Origin: Nocardioides sp. PD653-B2
GTDB lineage: Bacteria > Actinomycetota > Actinomycetes > Propionibacteriales > Nocardioidaceae
NCBI RefSeq assembly: GCF_002117935.1
Contig: NZ_BDJE01000032.1
Location: 62,001 to 126,000 of the forward strand
Direction: 5' to 3'
DNA: 64,000 nt
Under the pieces are notes generated by a model. It was not told where the DNA came from. It saw nothing but the letters and a program-made list of their open reading frames with translations, and did not search any database. This document shows, piece by piece, positions 24,428 through 31,478 of the stretch. A program made the position numbers and the translations under genes. How positions within the stretch are numbered: position 1 is the first letter of the stretch; each line of letters starts with the position of its first letter.

Positions 24428-24678
24428 GTTACGCAGGCTTATGCGACGGGACACCTCTCCCCGAGCCGAAGTCGAAGCCGTCGATGGACGTGCTCCTCGA
24501 CTGCGGACACACGGTGACCGCCGTGCCCTACTGGAGCAGCGATCCGCTGTACGGCGGGTGGAGGCCACCGGCCTATGCGTGGTGCACCACGGACTGCAAG
24601 ACGGTCCACGTCAGGTGCCGTGCCGAAAAGCCGCGCAGTAGGCCCGGTCTGGGCGCCGAGGCAGGTGGCCCCCAGTGA
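24424..24678 (+). CDS. Hypothetical phage protein (84 aa)
   Basis: GTG start in a GTGA overlap. DVLLDCGHTVTAVPYW and WCTTDCKTVHVRC suggest a small zinc-bound beta domain. It ends KPRSRPGLGAEAGGPQ, the sixth copy of the boundary tail. Function unknown. Confidence 0.5.
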   Translation: MSYAGLCDGTPLPEPKSKPSMDVLLDCGHTVTAVPYWSSDPLYGGWRPPAYAWCTTDCKTVHVRCRAEKPRSRPGLGAEAGGPQ

Positions 24679-24830
24679 ACCTCCGCGACCTCCTCCAACC
24701 CGTCCCCCAGCCACCCCCGCCGCCGCTCCTCGACCGCCTCACCCACGGCCTGCGGTGCAACAACCGCGTCCGCGTCACCAACCGCGTCCGCGCCTGCTCC
24801 GTCTGCGGCGACATGAGGACCCTCCGATGA
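24675..24830 (+). CDS. Very small phage protein (51 aa)
   Basis: GTG start in a GTGA overlap. A proline run is followed by HGLRCNNRVRVTN and RACSVCGDMR, a minimal Cys-pair motif. Coupled to the next gene by ATGA. Function unknown. Confidence 0.45.
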   Translation: MNLRDLLQPVPQPPPPPLLDRLTHGLRCNNRVRVTNRVRACSVCGDMRTLR

Positions 24831-24952
24831 ACCGACTCCGCACCCTCCTCAACCGGCTCCTCGGCGACCCCTGCCAGGGCTGCAACCAACGCGTCTACCC
24901 CCGCGACGCCGTACGCCACTACGCCAACGACTGCCCGGCGGTGAACCGATGA
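24827..24952 (+). CDS. Very small zinc-knuckle-type protein (41 aa)
   Basis: It starts at an ATGA overlap. CQGCNQRVYPRDAVRHYANDC is a C-x2-C-x12-H-x4-C zinc-knuckle. Function unknown. Confidence 0.5.
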   Translation: MNRLRTLLNRLLGDPCQGCNQRVYPRDAVRHYANDCPAVNR

Positions 24953-25452
24953 CCACCCTCCCCGGCCTCGGCGGCCGCATCGCCATCCGCGTCCACGGCA
25001 CCCCCATTCCCCAGGGATCCAAGCGCATCGGCCGACACGGCAAGCGGGCCGTCATCCTCGACAACAACGACGACGTCCTCGACCCCTGGCGCAAGCACGT
25101 GAAGGCCCAGGCCGCCGACGCCTGCCGCTACCACGACACCATCACCGGCCCCGTCCGCGTCTGGGTCCGATTCACCTTCACCCGGCCGCCCTCGCACTAC
25201 CGCAGCGGCCGCAACTCTTACCTGCTCACCACCGCGGCACCCGCCTACCCGGGCCGATCGTGCGGTGACGTCGACAAGCTGCAGCGCGCCATCTTCGACG
25301 CCCTCACCGACGCCGAGGTCTGGGCCGACGACACCCAGGTCGTCGACGTCCGCGCACGCAAGTTCTACGCCGGCGAGGACGAGCTCGCGCTCGACCGTGC
25401 CGGCGTCGACATCATCCTCGAGCCCCTGAAGCCCCCGGCCGAGGAGGACTGA
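24949..25452 (+). CDS. RusA-family Holliday junction resolvase
   Basis: A 167-residue protein. The N-terminal GTPIPQGSKRIGRHGKRAV loop and the CGDVDKLQRAIFDALTDAEVWADDTQVVDV segment are hallmarks; the three acidic residues (Asp of GDVDK, Asp of DAL and the DD pair) form the metal site. RusA cuts four-way junctions, which phages need to debranch DNA before packaging. It follows the exonuclease/recombination genes in the early operon. Confidence 0.88.
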   Translation: MTTLPGLGGRIAIRVHGTPIPQGSKRIGRHGKRAVILDNNDDVLDPWRKHVKAQAADACRYHDTITGPVRVWVRFTFTRPPSHYRSGRNSYLLTTAAPAYPGRSCGDVDKLQRAIFDALTDAEVWADDTQVVDVRARKFYAGEDELALDRAGVDIILEPLKPPAEED

Positions 25453-26174
25453 TGCGCGACCACGGCTACGCCCGGTACCGACTCGACGGCTGCCGCTGCT
25501 ACACCTGCAGCTGGGCCCGCGCGCAGTACGACGACCGCAGGAACATGCTCATCCTGTCCGGCAACTGGCAGCCCTTCGTCCCCATCGAGGAGACCCAGCA
25601 CCGGATCGCCGACCTCAAGGCCCTCGGCCTCGGCGACCGCTCGATCGCACGCCTCGCTGGCCTCCAGCGCAAGACCATCCGCGACATCACCGACGGCATC
25701 CGCCACGACGGCACCCGCGGCAACCGGCCCCTCACCAAGATCCGCGCCGAGACTGCGGCCGCGATCGCCGCCATCGCCTTCGACCCGCTCCTCGCGCCCG
25801 GGGAGACTCGCATCGACGCCACCCTGACCTGGGACCGGATCCACGCCCTCATCCGCGCCGGCTACACCCGGACATGGATCGCCCGAGAGCTCGGCTCGAC
25901 GTCGAAGACCCCCGCACTCCAGCTGGACGAGCAGCGCATCAGCGCGAACAACGCCCGGGCGGTCCGCGACCTCGTGCTCCGCGTCGGGATCAAACCAGGA
26001 CCGTCTGCCAGGGCCCGACGCGAGGGTGAGGCCAACGACTGGCCACTCATCGACGACTTTCTCCCCGCGCGCAACGTCTCGACAGCTCCCCGCAACCGTC
26101 ACGTGGTCTCGGCCGCAGAAATCCTCGCCCGCGTTGAGGCCGCCGGCGAGCACCTCGAGGAGGAGTCAGCATGA
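25452..26174 (+). CDS. Phage helix-turn-helix protein (240 aa)
   Basis: It starts in a TGATG overlap. The N terminus (HGYARYRLDGCRCYTCSWARAQ) has a Cys/Arg pattern frequent in actinophage DNA-binding proteins. Two helix-turn-helix segments follow, near LGLGDRSIARLAGLQRKTIRDI (about 60-80) and RAGYTRTWIARELGSTS (about 138-155). A regulatory or replication-associated role is likely; I do not recognise a named family. Confidence 0.6.
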   Translation: MRDHGYARYRLDGCRCYTCSWARAQYDDRRNMLILSGNWQPFVPIEETQHRIADLKALGLGDRSIARLAGLQRKTIRDITDGIRHDGTRGNRPLTKIRAETAAAIAAIAFDPLLAPGETRIDATLTWDRIHALIRAGYTRTWIARELGSTSKTPALQLDEQRISANNARAVRDLVLRVGIKPGPSARARREGEANDWPLIDDFLPARNVSTAPRNRHVVSAAEILARVEAAGEHLEEESA

Positions 26175-26515
26175 TCTCCGCCCACGACCTCACCATCGTC
26201 GCAGACCTGTCCTACCGCCAGGTCGACTACTGGACCCGCGCCGGCTACCTCCGCACCATCGACGACCCCCAGCCCGGGTCTGGCTACCAGCGCACCTACG
26301 ACGACGACCAGATCGCCCTCGCCGTCCAGATGTCCCGCCTCACCAAGGCCGGCATCCCCCAACCACGCGCCCACGAGGTCGCGCTCGACCTCCTGCTCTA
26401 CGGACGCGCCGACCTCGGCGGGTACGTCCTGCAACCCATCCACGAAGCCAGCCTCACCGCCGGCCCCCTCCCCGACCTCGTACGCCACATCAACCAGGAA
26501 GCAGGAGCAGCATGA
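26171..26515 (+). CDS. MerR-like DNA-binding protein (114 aa)
   Basis: It starts at an ATGA overlap. LSYRQVDYWTRAGYLR followed by GSGYQRTYDDDQIALAVQMSRL matches the winged-helix of MerR and excisionase proteins. No coiled-coil effector part is present. It could be an excisionase/directionality factor or an early transcription regulator. Confidence 0.68.
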   Translation: MISAHDLTIVADLSYRQVDYWTRAGYLRTIDDPQPGSGYQRTYDDDQIALAVQMSRLTKAGIPQPRAHEVALDLLLYGRADLGGYVLQPIHEASLTAGPLPDLVRHINQEAGAA

Positions 26516-27264
26516 CCGAGAAGAACGCCTACAACGCCAAGATCCGCGGCAAGGGCCTCGAGAACACCGGTGTCACCGAGGACCTCGCACGGACGATGTA
26601 CAACACCCTTGAGCGGTCAACGCTCGCGATCGTCCGCCTCACCCACAAACGCCAGATCAACGACGCCGACGCCGGGCGCACCGTCGAACTCAGCATCGAC
26701 ATGCTCGAACCCTCCACCTCGGCCGAGCTCGACGACTACCTGCTCAACCTCTGCAAGACGCTCCACCAGAACCGGACCCTCAAGTCCGAGGACGCCCAGC
26801 TGCAGATCGACACCATCGACGACCTCGAGCCCACCGTCGAGCAGGTCATCCAGGCCGGCCAGCAGCACATCGCCCAGACCGACGACGAGCTGCCGGTCGA
26901 CAGCGATGCCATCGCGGACGAGATCGACCAGGCGTACGACCAGGAGACCTCGGACGATGACGCCGAGGCCGACCTCGCGCCCGACGAGGAGCCCTGGGAG
27001 TACGACCAGCCCGAGGGCACCACCAAACCGGCCAGCACCATCAGCAGCCCCTTCTCAACCACCGACGACGAGCTGCCGGTCGACAGCGATGCCATCGCGG
27101 ACGAGATCGACCAGGCGTACGACCAGGAGACCTCGGACGATGACGCCGAGGCCGACCTCGCGCCCGACGAGGAGCCCTGGGAGTACGACCAGCCCGAGGG
27201 CACCACCAAACCGGCCAGCACCATCAGCAGCCCCTTCTCAACCACCGGCGACGACGCCGCCTGA
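26512..27264 (+). CDS. Phage protein with duplicated acidic tail (250 aa)
   Basis: It starts at an ATGA overlap. Residues 1-122 form a mixed helical domain (MTEKNAYNAKIRGKGLENTG...) that I do not recognise. Residues 123-244 are two identical 61-residue units, each very acidic (DDDAEADLAPDEEPWEYD) and ending in a Ser/Thr/Pro linker (STISSPFSTT). The tail is probably disordered. Acidic tails of this kind occur in single-strand-binding and DNA-mimic proteins. It lies just upstream of the helicase. Confidence 0.6.
   Translation: MTEKNAYNAKIRGKGLENTGVTEDLARTMYNTLERSTLAIVRLTHKRQINDADAGRTVELSIDMLEPSTSAELDDYLLNLCKTLHQNRTLKSEDAQLQIDTIDDLEPTVEQVIQAGQQHIAQTDDELPVDSDAIADEIDQAYDQETSDDDAEADLAPDEEPWEYDQPEGTTKPASTISSPFSTTDDELPVDSDAIADEIDQAYDQETSDDDAEADLAPDEEPWEYDQPEGTTKPASTISSPFSTTGDDAA
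26878..27243 (+). repeat. Perfect 183-bp tandem duplication
   Basis: Units 26878-27060 and 27061-27243 are identical at every base I compared and in frame (61 codons each). Perfect identity, including third positions, indicates a very recent duplication. Confidence 0.92.
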
Positions 27265-27268
27265 GACC

Positions 27269-27335
27269 GCGCCCGGGGAGCACGGCACCGGAGCCGCCGT
27301 CGCATGCCGCCGCGGCGGGCCGCCTCCCCGGGCGC
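27269..27335. other. Long-range hairpin upstream of the helicase gene
   Basis: The 12-base arms GCGCCCGGGGAG (27269-27280) and CTCCCCGGGCGC (27324-27335) can pair across a 43-base GC-rich loop. The 116-bp gap between genes holds nothing else I can identify. It may be an attenuator or terminator. Confidence 0.4.
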
Positions 27336-27380
27336 ACCCCAGACCACCACGCCACACCACCGGTCGGGAGGGACCCCCAA

Positions 27381-28970
27381 GTGACCCAGGACGGACCACC
27401 ACCCCGTCACCTACAACCCGTCGAACCACCCGACGACGACGACCACACCTACGGCCGCCAACCACCCCAAGACCAGGCGGCCGAACAGTCCTGCCTCGGC
27501 GCCATGCTCATCTCCACCGACGCCATCGACCAGGTCACCGCCGTCCTGTACCCCTCCGACTACTACCGCCCCGCCCACGAACAGATCCACGACGCCATCG
27601 TCGACCTCCACCACCGCGGCGACCCCGTCGACATGGTCACCGTCGCCGCCGAACTCGCCCGACACACCGACCACCGCGGCCGCACCCGCCTCGAGCAAGT
27701 CGGAGGCCACGCCTACCTCCACACCCTCGCCGCCGAAGTCCCCATCGCCGCCAACGCCACCCACTACGCCAACCTCGTCCGCGACAAAGCCCGCCTCCGC
27801 GCCCTCGTCGACGACGGCACCAAGCTCGTCCAACTCGGCTACGCCGGCGACCTCGACAAAGCCGAACGGTTCCTCGGCGACGCCGTCGACCACATCACCG
27901 AAACCGCCATGCGGTTCGGCGCCACCACCACCAGCAGCACCGGATTCCGCGACCTCTCCTGGATCCTCACCGGCCAAGCCCCCGTCATCCCCCCACCCGT
28001 CTGGGTCCACCACGAAGCCGGCCACGGCCTCTTCTACGACGGCAAGGTCAACGGCGTCTTCGGAGACCCCGAGACCGCGAAGACCTGGCTCGCCCAGTGC
28101 GCCATCGTCGAAGCCCTCAACGCCGGCGGCACCGCCGCCATGGTCGACGTCGACCACAACGGCGAGAACCACACCGCCGCCCGCCTCCTCCTCCTCGGCG
28201 CCCGCCCCGAACACCTCGCCAACCCCGAGAAGTTCCGCTACTACGACCCCCAAGACGGCGACCAGCTCCGCCACGACATCACCGAGATCACCACCCGCCG
28301 ACCCAACGTCGTCCTCATCGACTCCCTCGGCGAAATCTTCCCCATGCTCGGCCTCAACACCAACGACGGCGACGAGATCACCGGCGGCCTCCGCCTCATC
28401 TCCAAACCCGCCGACGTCGGCTCCTGCGTCATCTTCATCGACCACCTCCCCAAGTCCACCGAAGCCCGCGCCACCGGGTTCGCCATCGGCTCCATCGCCA
28501 AGAAACGCGCCATCCGCGGCTCCTACATCCGCGCCGAAGAGTCCACCAAGCCCGCACCCGGCCAGGTCGGCAAGATCAACCTCTTCATCGAGAAAGACAC
28601 CTCCGGCGAGCTCCGCCGCGCCGTCCCAGGCGGGAAGTACCTCGGCAAGTTCGTCCTCGACTCCACCCAACCCCACATCACCACCTGGAAGGTCGTCCGC
28701 GACGACGCCCCCACCGGACCCAGCGGCCAGAAGCGCTACACCCGCGTCATGGAACGCATCAGCCGGTTCGTCGAAGACAACGACCAGTGCACCGGCCGCG
28801 ACATCCGCGAAGCCATCGGCGGCCGCCCCGAGATCGTCGCCAAGGCCCTCAAGACCCTCCTCGACGAGGACTTCATCAGCGTCCACAAGGGCGCCGGCCG
28901 ATCCCACCGCCACCACGCCATCGCCCAGTACCGAGAGGCCGAGGATGACAATGCACAACCCGACGACTGA
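27381..28970 (+). CDS. DnaB-like replicative helicase
   Basis: A 529-residue protein from GTG 27381. Residues about 25-150 form a DnaB N-terminal helical domain (QDQAAEQSCLGAMLISTDAI, YYRPAHEQIHDAIVDLHHRGDPVDMVTV). The RecA-type ATPase follows with an unusual Walker A, GDPETAKTW, and Walker B VVLIDSLGE. The C terminus has a winged-helix-like segment (GRDIREAIGGRPEIVAKALKTLL). It would unwind DNA at the phage fork. Its ATPase part is closer to RepA/AAA-25-type proteins than to full DnaB. Confidence 0.8.
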   Translation: MTQDGPPPRHLQPVEPPDDDDHTYGRQPPQDQAAEQSCLGAMLISTDAIDQVTAVLYPSDYYRPAHEQIHDAIVDLHHRGDPVDMVTVAAELARHTDHRGRTRLEQVGGHAYLHTLAAEVPIAANATHYANLVRDKARLRALVDDGTKLVQLGYAGDLDKAERFLGDAVDHITETAMRFGATTTSSTGFRDLSWILTGQAPVIPPPVWVHHEAGHGLFYDGKVNGVFGDPETAKTWLAQCAIVEALNAGGTAAMVDVDHNGENHTAARLLLLGARPEHLANPEKFRYYDPQDGDQLRHDITEITTRRPNVVLIDSLGEIFPMLGLNTNDGDEITGGLRLISKPADVGSCVIFIDHLPKSTEARATGFAIGSIAKKRAIRGSYIRAEESTKPAPGQVGKINLFIEKDTSGELRRAVPGGKYLGKFVLDSTQPHITTWKVVRDDAPTGPSGQKRYTRVMERISRFVEDNDQCTGRDIREAIGGRPEIVAKALKTLLDEDFISVHKGAGRSHRHHAIAQYREAEDDNAQPDD

Positions 28971-28981
28971 CACCCCGATGA

Positions 28982-29137
28982 GTGGTTCCCTCAGTGGTTC
29001 CCCCAGTGGTTCCCAAACCACCCACCGGGCACCGGCGAGTCGAGTGGTTCCCCGTTCCCCCTCTCCTTCGGAGGGGAACCACTCAGCGAGCCACCCCCGA
29101 CTGGTTCCCCCGGAACCACACATCGACCGGGAACCAC
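28982..29137. repeat. GTGGTTCCC repeat array: possible origin or cos/terminase-binding site
   Basis: Copies of GTGGTTCCC occur at 28982, 28994, 29006 (exactly 12 bp apart) and 29044, with inverted copies at 29074 and 29129 and near-matches at 29101 and 29111. The arms 29042-29053 and 29073-29084 form a perfect 12-bp inverted repeat around a smaller hairpin. This 222-bp gap follows the helicase gene. One more copy lies at 30640, before the terminase. It may be an iteron origin or a terminase recognition site. Confidence 0.6.
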
Positions 29138-29192
29138 CCACGATTCTGACCGTCGACTGGTCGTCTTCTGGGTCACGTGTAGGGGCCCGCTG

Positions 29193-29570
29193 ATGCCGAT
29201 CCGACCCGAGAACCGCGACCGTTACCCGACCGACTGGCCGGCCATTTCCGAGCGGATCCGCTTCGACCGCGCCGGCGGTCGGTGCGAGTGCCGCGGCGAG
29301 TGTGGTCGACCGCTGCTGCATCTCGACGTGGACGACCGCTGCCGAAACGTGCACGGACAGCCGGCGTACGGGACCGGATCGAAGGTCGTCCTGACCACGG
29401 CGCATCTCGACCACACGCCGGAGCACTGCGCCGACGACAACCTCAAGGCGATGTGCCAGGGCTGCCACCTGCACTACGACCGCGGTCACCACGCCGAGAC
29501 CAGGGCGGCCACGCGGCGGGCCGAGGCTGCTGCCCTGGCCGGCCTGTTCGACCTTGAGGTGCACCGATGA
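29193..29570 (+). CDS. HNH endonuclease
   Basis: A 125-residue protein. CECRGECG provides zinc ligands, and TTAHLDHTPEHCADDNLKAMCQGCHLHYDRGHH contains the His-His metal/catalytic motif and the second Cys pair of an HNH beta-beta-alpha fold. HNH nucleases beside terminase genes often assist DNA packaging at cos. The position between a repeat array and the terminase fits that role. Confidence 0.82.
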   Translation: MPIRPENRDRYPTDWPAISERIRFDRAGGRCECRGECGRPLLHLDVDDRCRNVHGQPAYGTGSKVVLTTAHLDHTPEHCADDNLKAMCQGCHLHYDRGHHAETRAATRRAEAAALAGLFDLEVHR

Positions 29571-30418
29571 CCGATCTGCACGACATGATCGGCGAGCTCA
29601 CCCGCTCCCACCGACACCGCGAGGTCTACACCACCGACCCCATCCACGGCACCCGGTGGACCAGGTTCCACAACACCCGCGTCCCGTCCCTGCTCGCCCA
29701 GCTCGAAGCCGCCTCACCCTCCGGCGAAGGCGGCGCCCGCGGCGGCGCCGGGTTCGAGTCCCGGCCGGCCGCACGGGTCGAAGCGCTCGACGTGCTCGTC
29801 ACCATCGACCGCGAAGCCTCGAGGTGGGTGCGAATGCTCGGCCAGGACGACCCCGGCTACACCGACCGGTGCCTCACGCTCCTGGCCAGCCTGCTGCCGC
29901 AGGTGGTCCGCTGCGACCTGCCCCGCGGCCGCGGGACCTGCTGCACCTGGCACATGGTCGAGCACGACGTACGGTCCTGGTGGACCCAAGCCCGGATCGT
30001 CACCGGATGGGACACCCCCGCCTGGCGGCCCGACGTCACCTGCCCGAACTGCACCACCCGCGGGAGCCTGCGGATCCGGCTCGAGGAGCGGTGCGGGATG
30101 TGTGTCGAGTGCCGCGACTCCTGGGACCCCTCGTCGTACCAGGTGCTGGCCGACCACGTCCGCACCGAGTCCATGGCCAAGCTCGGGCAGCGGTCGGAGC
30201 CGTGCGGGTGCCCGCTGCCGCGGCCGTGGACCGACCTGGCGGTGCTGTGCCCGAAGTGCGGGAACGCGTCGTGCCACCGGGCGACCACCGTGCTGCAGCT
30301 GGTCGCGGTCGACATCCTCGAGGGCGCCACGTCCGGGCTGCTCGTGGAGCGGTACGGGCTGACCCGGGCGACCGCGGTGCGCCTGATCCAGCAGGTTCGA
30401 TACCAGGAGGCATCATGA
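29567..30418 (+). CDS. Zinc-binding phage protein upstream of terminase (283 aa)
   Basis: It starts at an ATGA overlap with the HNH gene. The N-terminal half is helical. The centre and C-terminal half carry cysteine pairs (TCPNCTTRG, CGMCVECRDSW, CGCPL, CPKCGNASC). A final helix-turn-helix-like segment (GLLVERYGLTRATAVRLIQQV) could bind DNA. Proteins of this type commonly precede actinophage terminases; the function is unknown. Confidence 0.6.
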   Translation: MTDLHDMIGELTRSHRHREVYTTDPIHGTRWTRFHNTRVPSLLAQLEAASPSGEGGARGGAGFESRPAARVEALDVLVTIDREASRWVRMLGQDDPGYTDRCLTLLASLLPQVVRCDLPRGRGTCCTWHMVEHDVRSWWTQARIVTGWDTPAWRPDVTCPNCTTRGSLRIRLEERCGMCVECRDSWDPSSYQVLADHVRTESMAKLGQRSEPCGCPLPRPWTDLAVLCPKCGNASCHRATTVLQLVAVDILEGATSGLLVERYGLTRATAVRLIQQVRYQEAS

Positions 30419-30630
30419 GTGGCAGCGCGTACGGTGCGGGTGCGCCGTCCTACGAGAGCGTCGAACTGCAGCGGTCGGCGATCAAGGGTCGCCTCAAGGT
30501 CGCTGTAGGGATCCGGGACCAGGCCGCCGACGCGGGTGACGAGAAGCGGCGTGCTCGATGGTCGGAGGTCGTCGACGAGCTACTCGAGCGACTCACCGAG
30601 GTTCAGGGACGGTCCGGCCCACCGGCCTAG
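30415..30630 (+). CDS. Small helical protein, paralogue of the gene at 32788 (71 aa)
   Basis: It starts at an ATGA overlap. The segment GRLKVAVGIRDQAADAGDEK followed by WSEVVDELLERLTEV matches GKLRVAAGIIHRAAERGERK and LKTVDELLDRRLEL in the gene after the large terminase. The two flank the terminase genes. Function unknown; a packaging accessory role is possible. Confidence 0.55.
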   Translation: MSGSAYGAGAPSYESVELQRSAIKGRLKVAVGIRDQAADAGDEKRRARWSEVVDELLERLTEVQGRSGPPA

Positions 30631-30789
30631 TCCGTTCGGGTGGTTCCCGTGGGGCCGACTTGACGCACGATGCCAGCGAGGCGCAAGGTACCTCCGACGG
30701 GTGAAGTGTCTCTAGACGAGGCCACACCCGTTCGTCATGTCCAGCCGAGGCCAGGCGCCCGGCTCACCCCATCTGCGAGGTGATCGGGC
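30631..30789 (+). promoter_or_regulatory. Non-coding gap before the terminase genes
   Basis: These 159 bases break an otherwise gap-free gene chain. They hold one GTGGTTCCC copy (30640-30648) and a TTGACG minus-35-like hexamer at about 30660, without a clear minus-10. A late promoter or a cos-type site could lie here. Confidence 0.35.
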
Positions 30790-31305
30790 ATGGCCGCACC
30801 CCGCAAGGTCACCGACACCCACCGCCAGCGCCTCGCCGACCTCCACGGTCGTGGCTTCGGCCGCAACGCCATCGCCCGCGAGCTCGGCCTCGGCGTCGGC
30901 ACCATCACCCTGATGGCCCAAGAGGCCGGCCTGTCGTTCGAACGCGGCCCAGGGGTGAAGGCCGCGACCGCGGCGCGGAAGGCCGACGCCGCCGCGCTGC
31001 GATCCGAGCTCGAGCTGCAGCTCCTCGAGGACGCCCAGAAGCTCCGCGCCCAGGTGTGGCAGGAGCACGAGTACCGCGACTACGGCGGCAAGGACTTCGT
31101 CCTGCGGAAGTGGACCCAGGACGAGCCGACCCCGGTCGACAAGCTGAAGCTGATGCAGGCCGCCGGCATCGCCCTGGACCGGGCGGTGAAGCTCGGCGAG
31201 CTCGACAAGGCCGACGAGGTCGACGCCGCCAGGTCCATGCTCGGGCGCCTGCTCGAGCAGATGCAGGTCGTGGCCGGCGAGTACGACGAGGCCGCGGCGT
31301 CGTGA
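30790..31305 (+). CDS. Terminase small subunit
   Basis: A 171-residue protein. The N-terminal helix-turn-helix (HRQRLADLHGRGFGRNAIARELGLGVGTI) would recognise the packaging site. The rest is helical with a coiled-coil-like region. It is immediately upstream of the large terminase, separated only by one tiny gene. Confidence 0.78.
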   Translation: MAAPRKVTDTHRQRLADLHGRGFGRNAIARELGLGVGTITLMAQEAGLSFERGPGVKAATAARKADAAALRSELELQLLEDAQKLRAQVWQEHEYRDYGGKDFVLRKWTQDEPTPVDKLKLMQAAGIALDRAVKLGELDKADEVDAARSMLGRLLEQMQVVAGEYDEAAAS

Positions 31306-31478
31306 GGATCGTGCTGCGAGTCCTCGGCATCGAACTGATGCACCTCGAGGTCGCCACCGATGACGACCAGCCCGACGACAAGGCCCGTGACCTGTCCGGT
31401 GGGACGACGTCGTCGACAACGGTCGGGTTCGAGATCCGTCCGCCGGCGCCGCTCGAGGTGGAGATCCCGGACCGATGA
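31302..31478 (+). CDS. Small phage protein between terminase subunits (58 aa)
   Basis: GTG start in a GTGA overlap. A hydrophobic strand (RIVLRVLGIELMHLEVA) is followed by an acidic linker and VGFEIRPPAPLEVEIP. Similar short proteins are common at this place in actinophages. Function unknown. Confidence 0.55.
   Translation: MRIVLRVLGIELMHLEVATDDDQPDDKARDLSGGTTSSTTVGFEIRPPAPLEVEIPDR

Noticed and set aside
28945..29193. Open frame overlapping the helicase end and the GTGGTTCCC array
   Set aside because: The product is low-complexity Ser/Pro sequence produced by the repeats and shows no domain; the repeat array is a better explanation.
29748..29764. Perfect tRNA T-arm-like sequence (CCGGG-TTCGAGT-CCCGG)
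   Set aside because: No matching acceptor, D or anticodon arms can be folded at the right distances, and it lies inside the well-coded gene 29567-30418.
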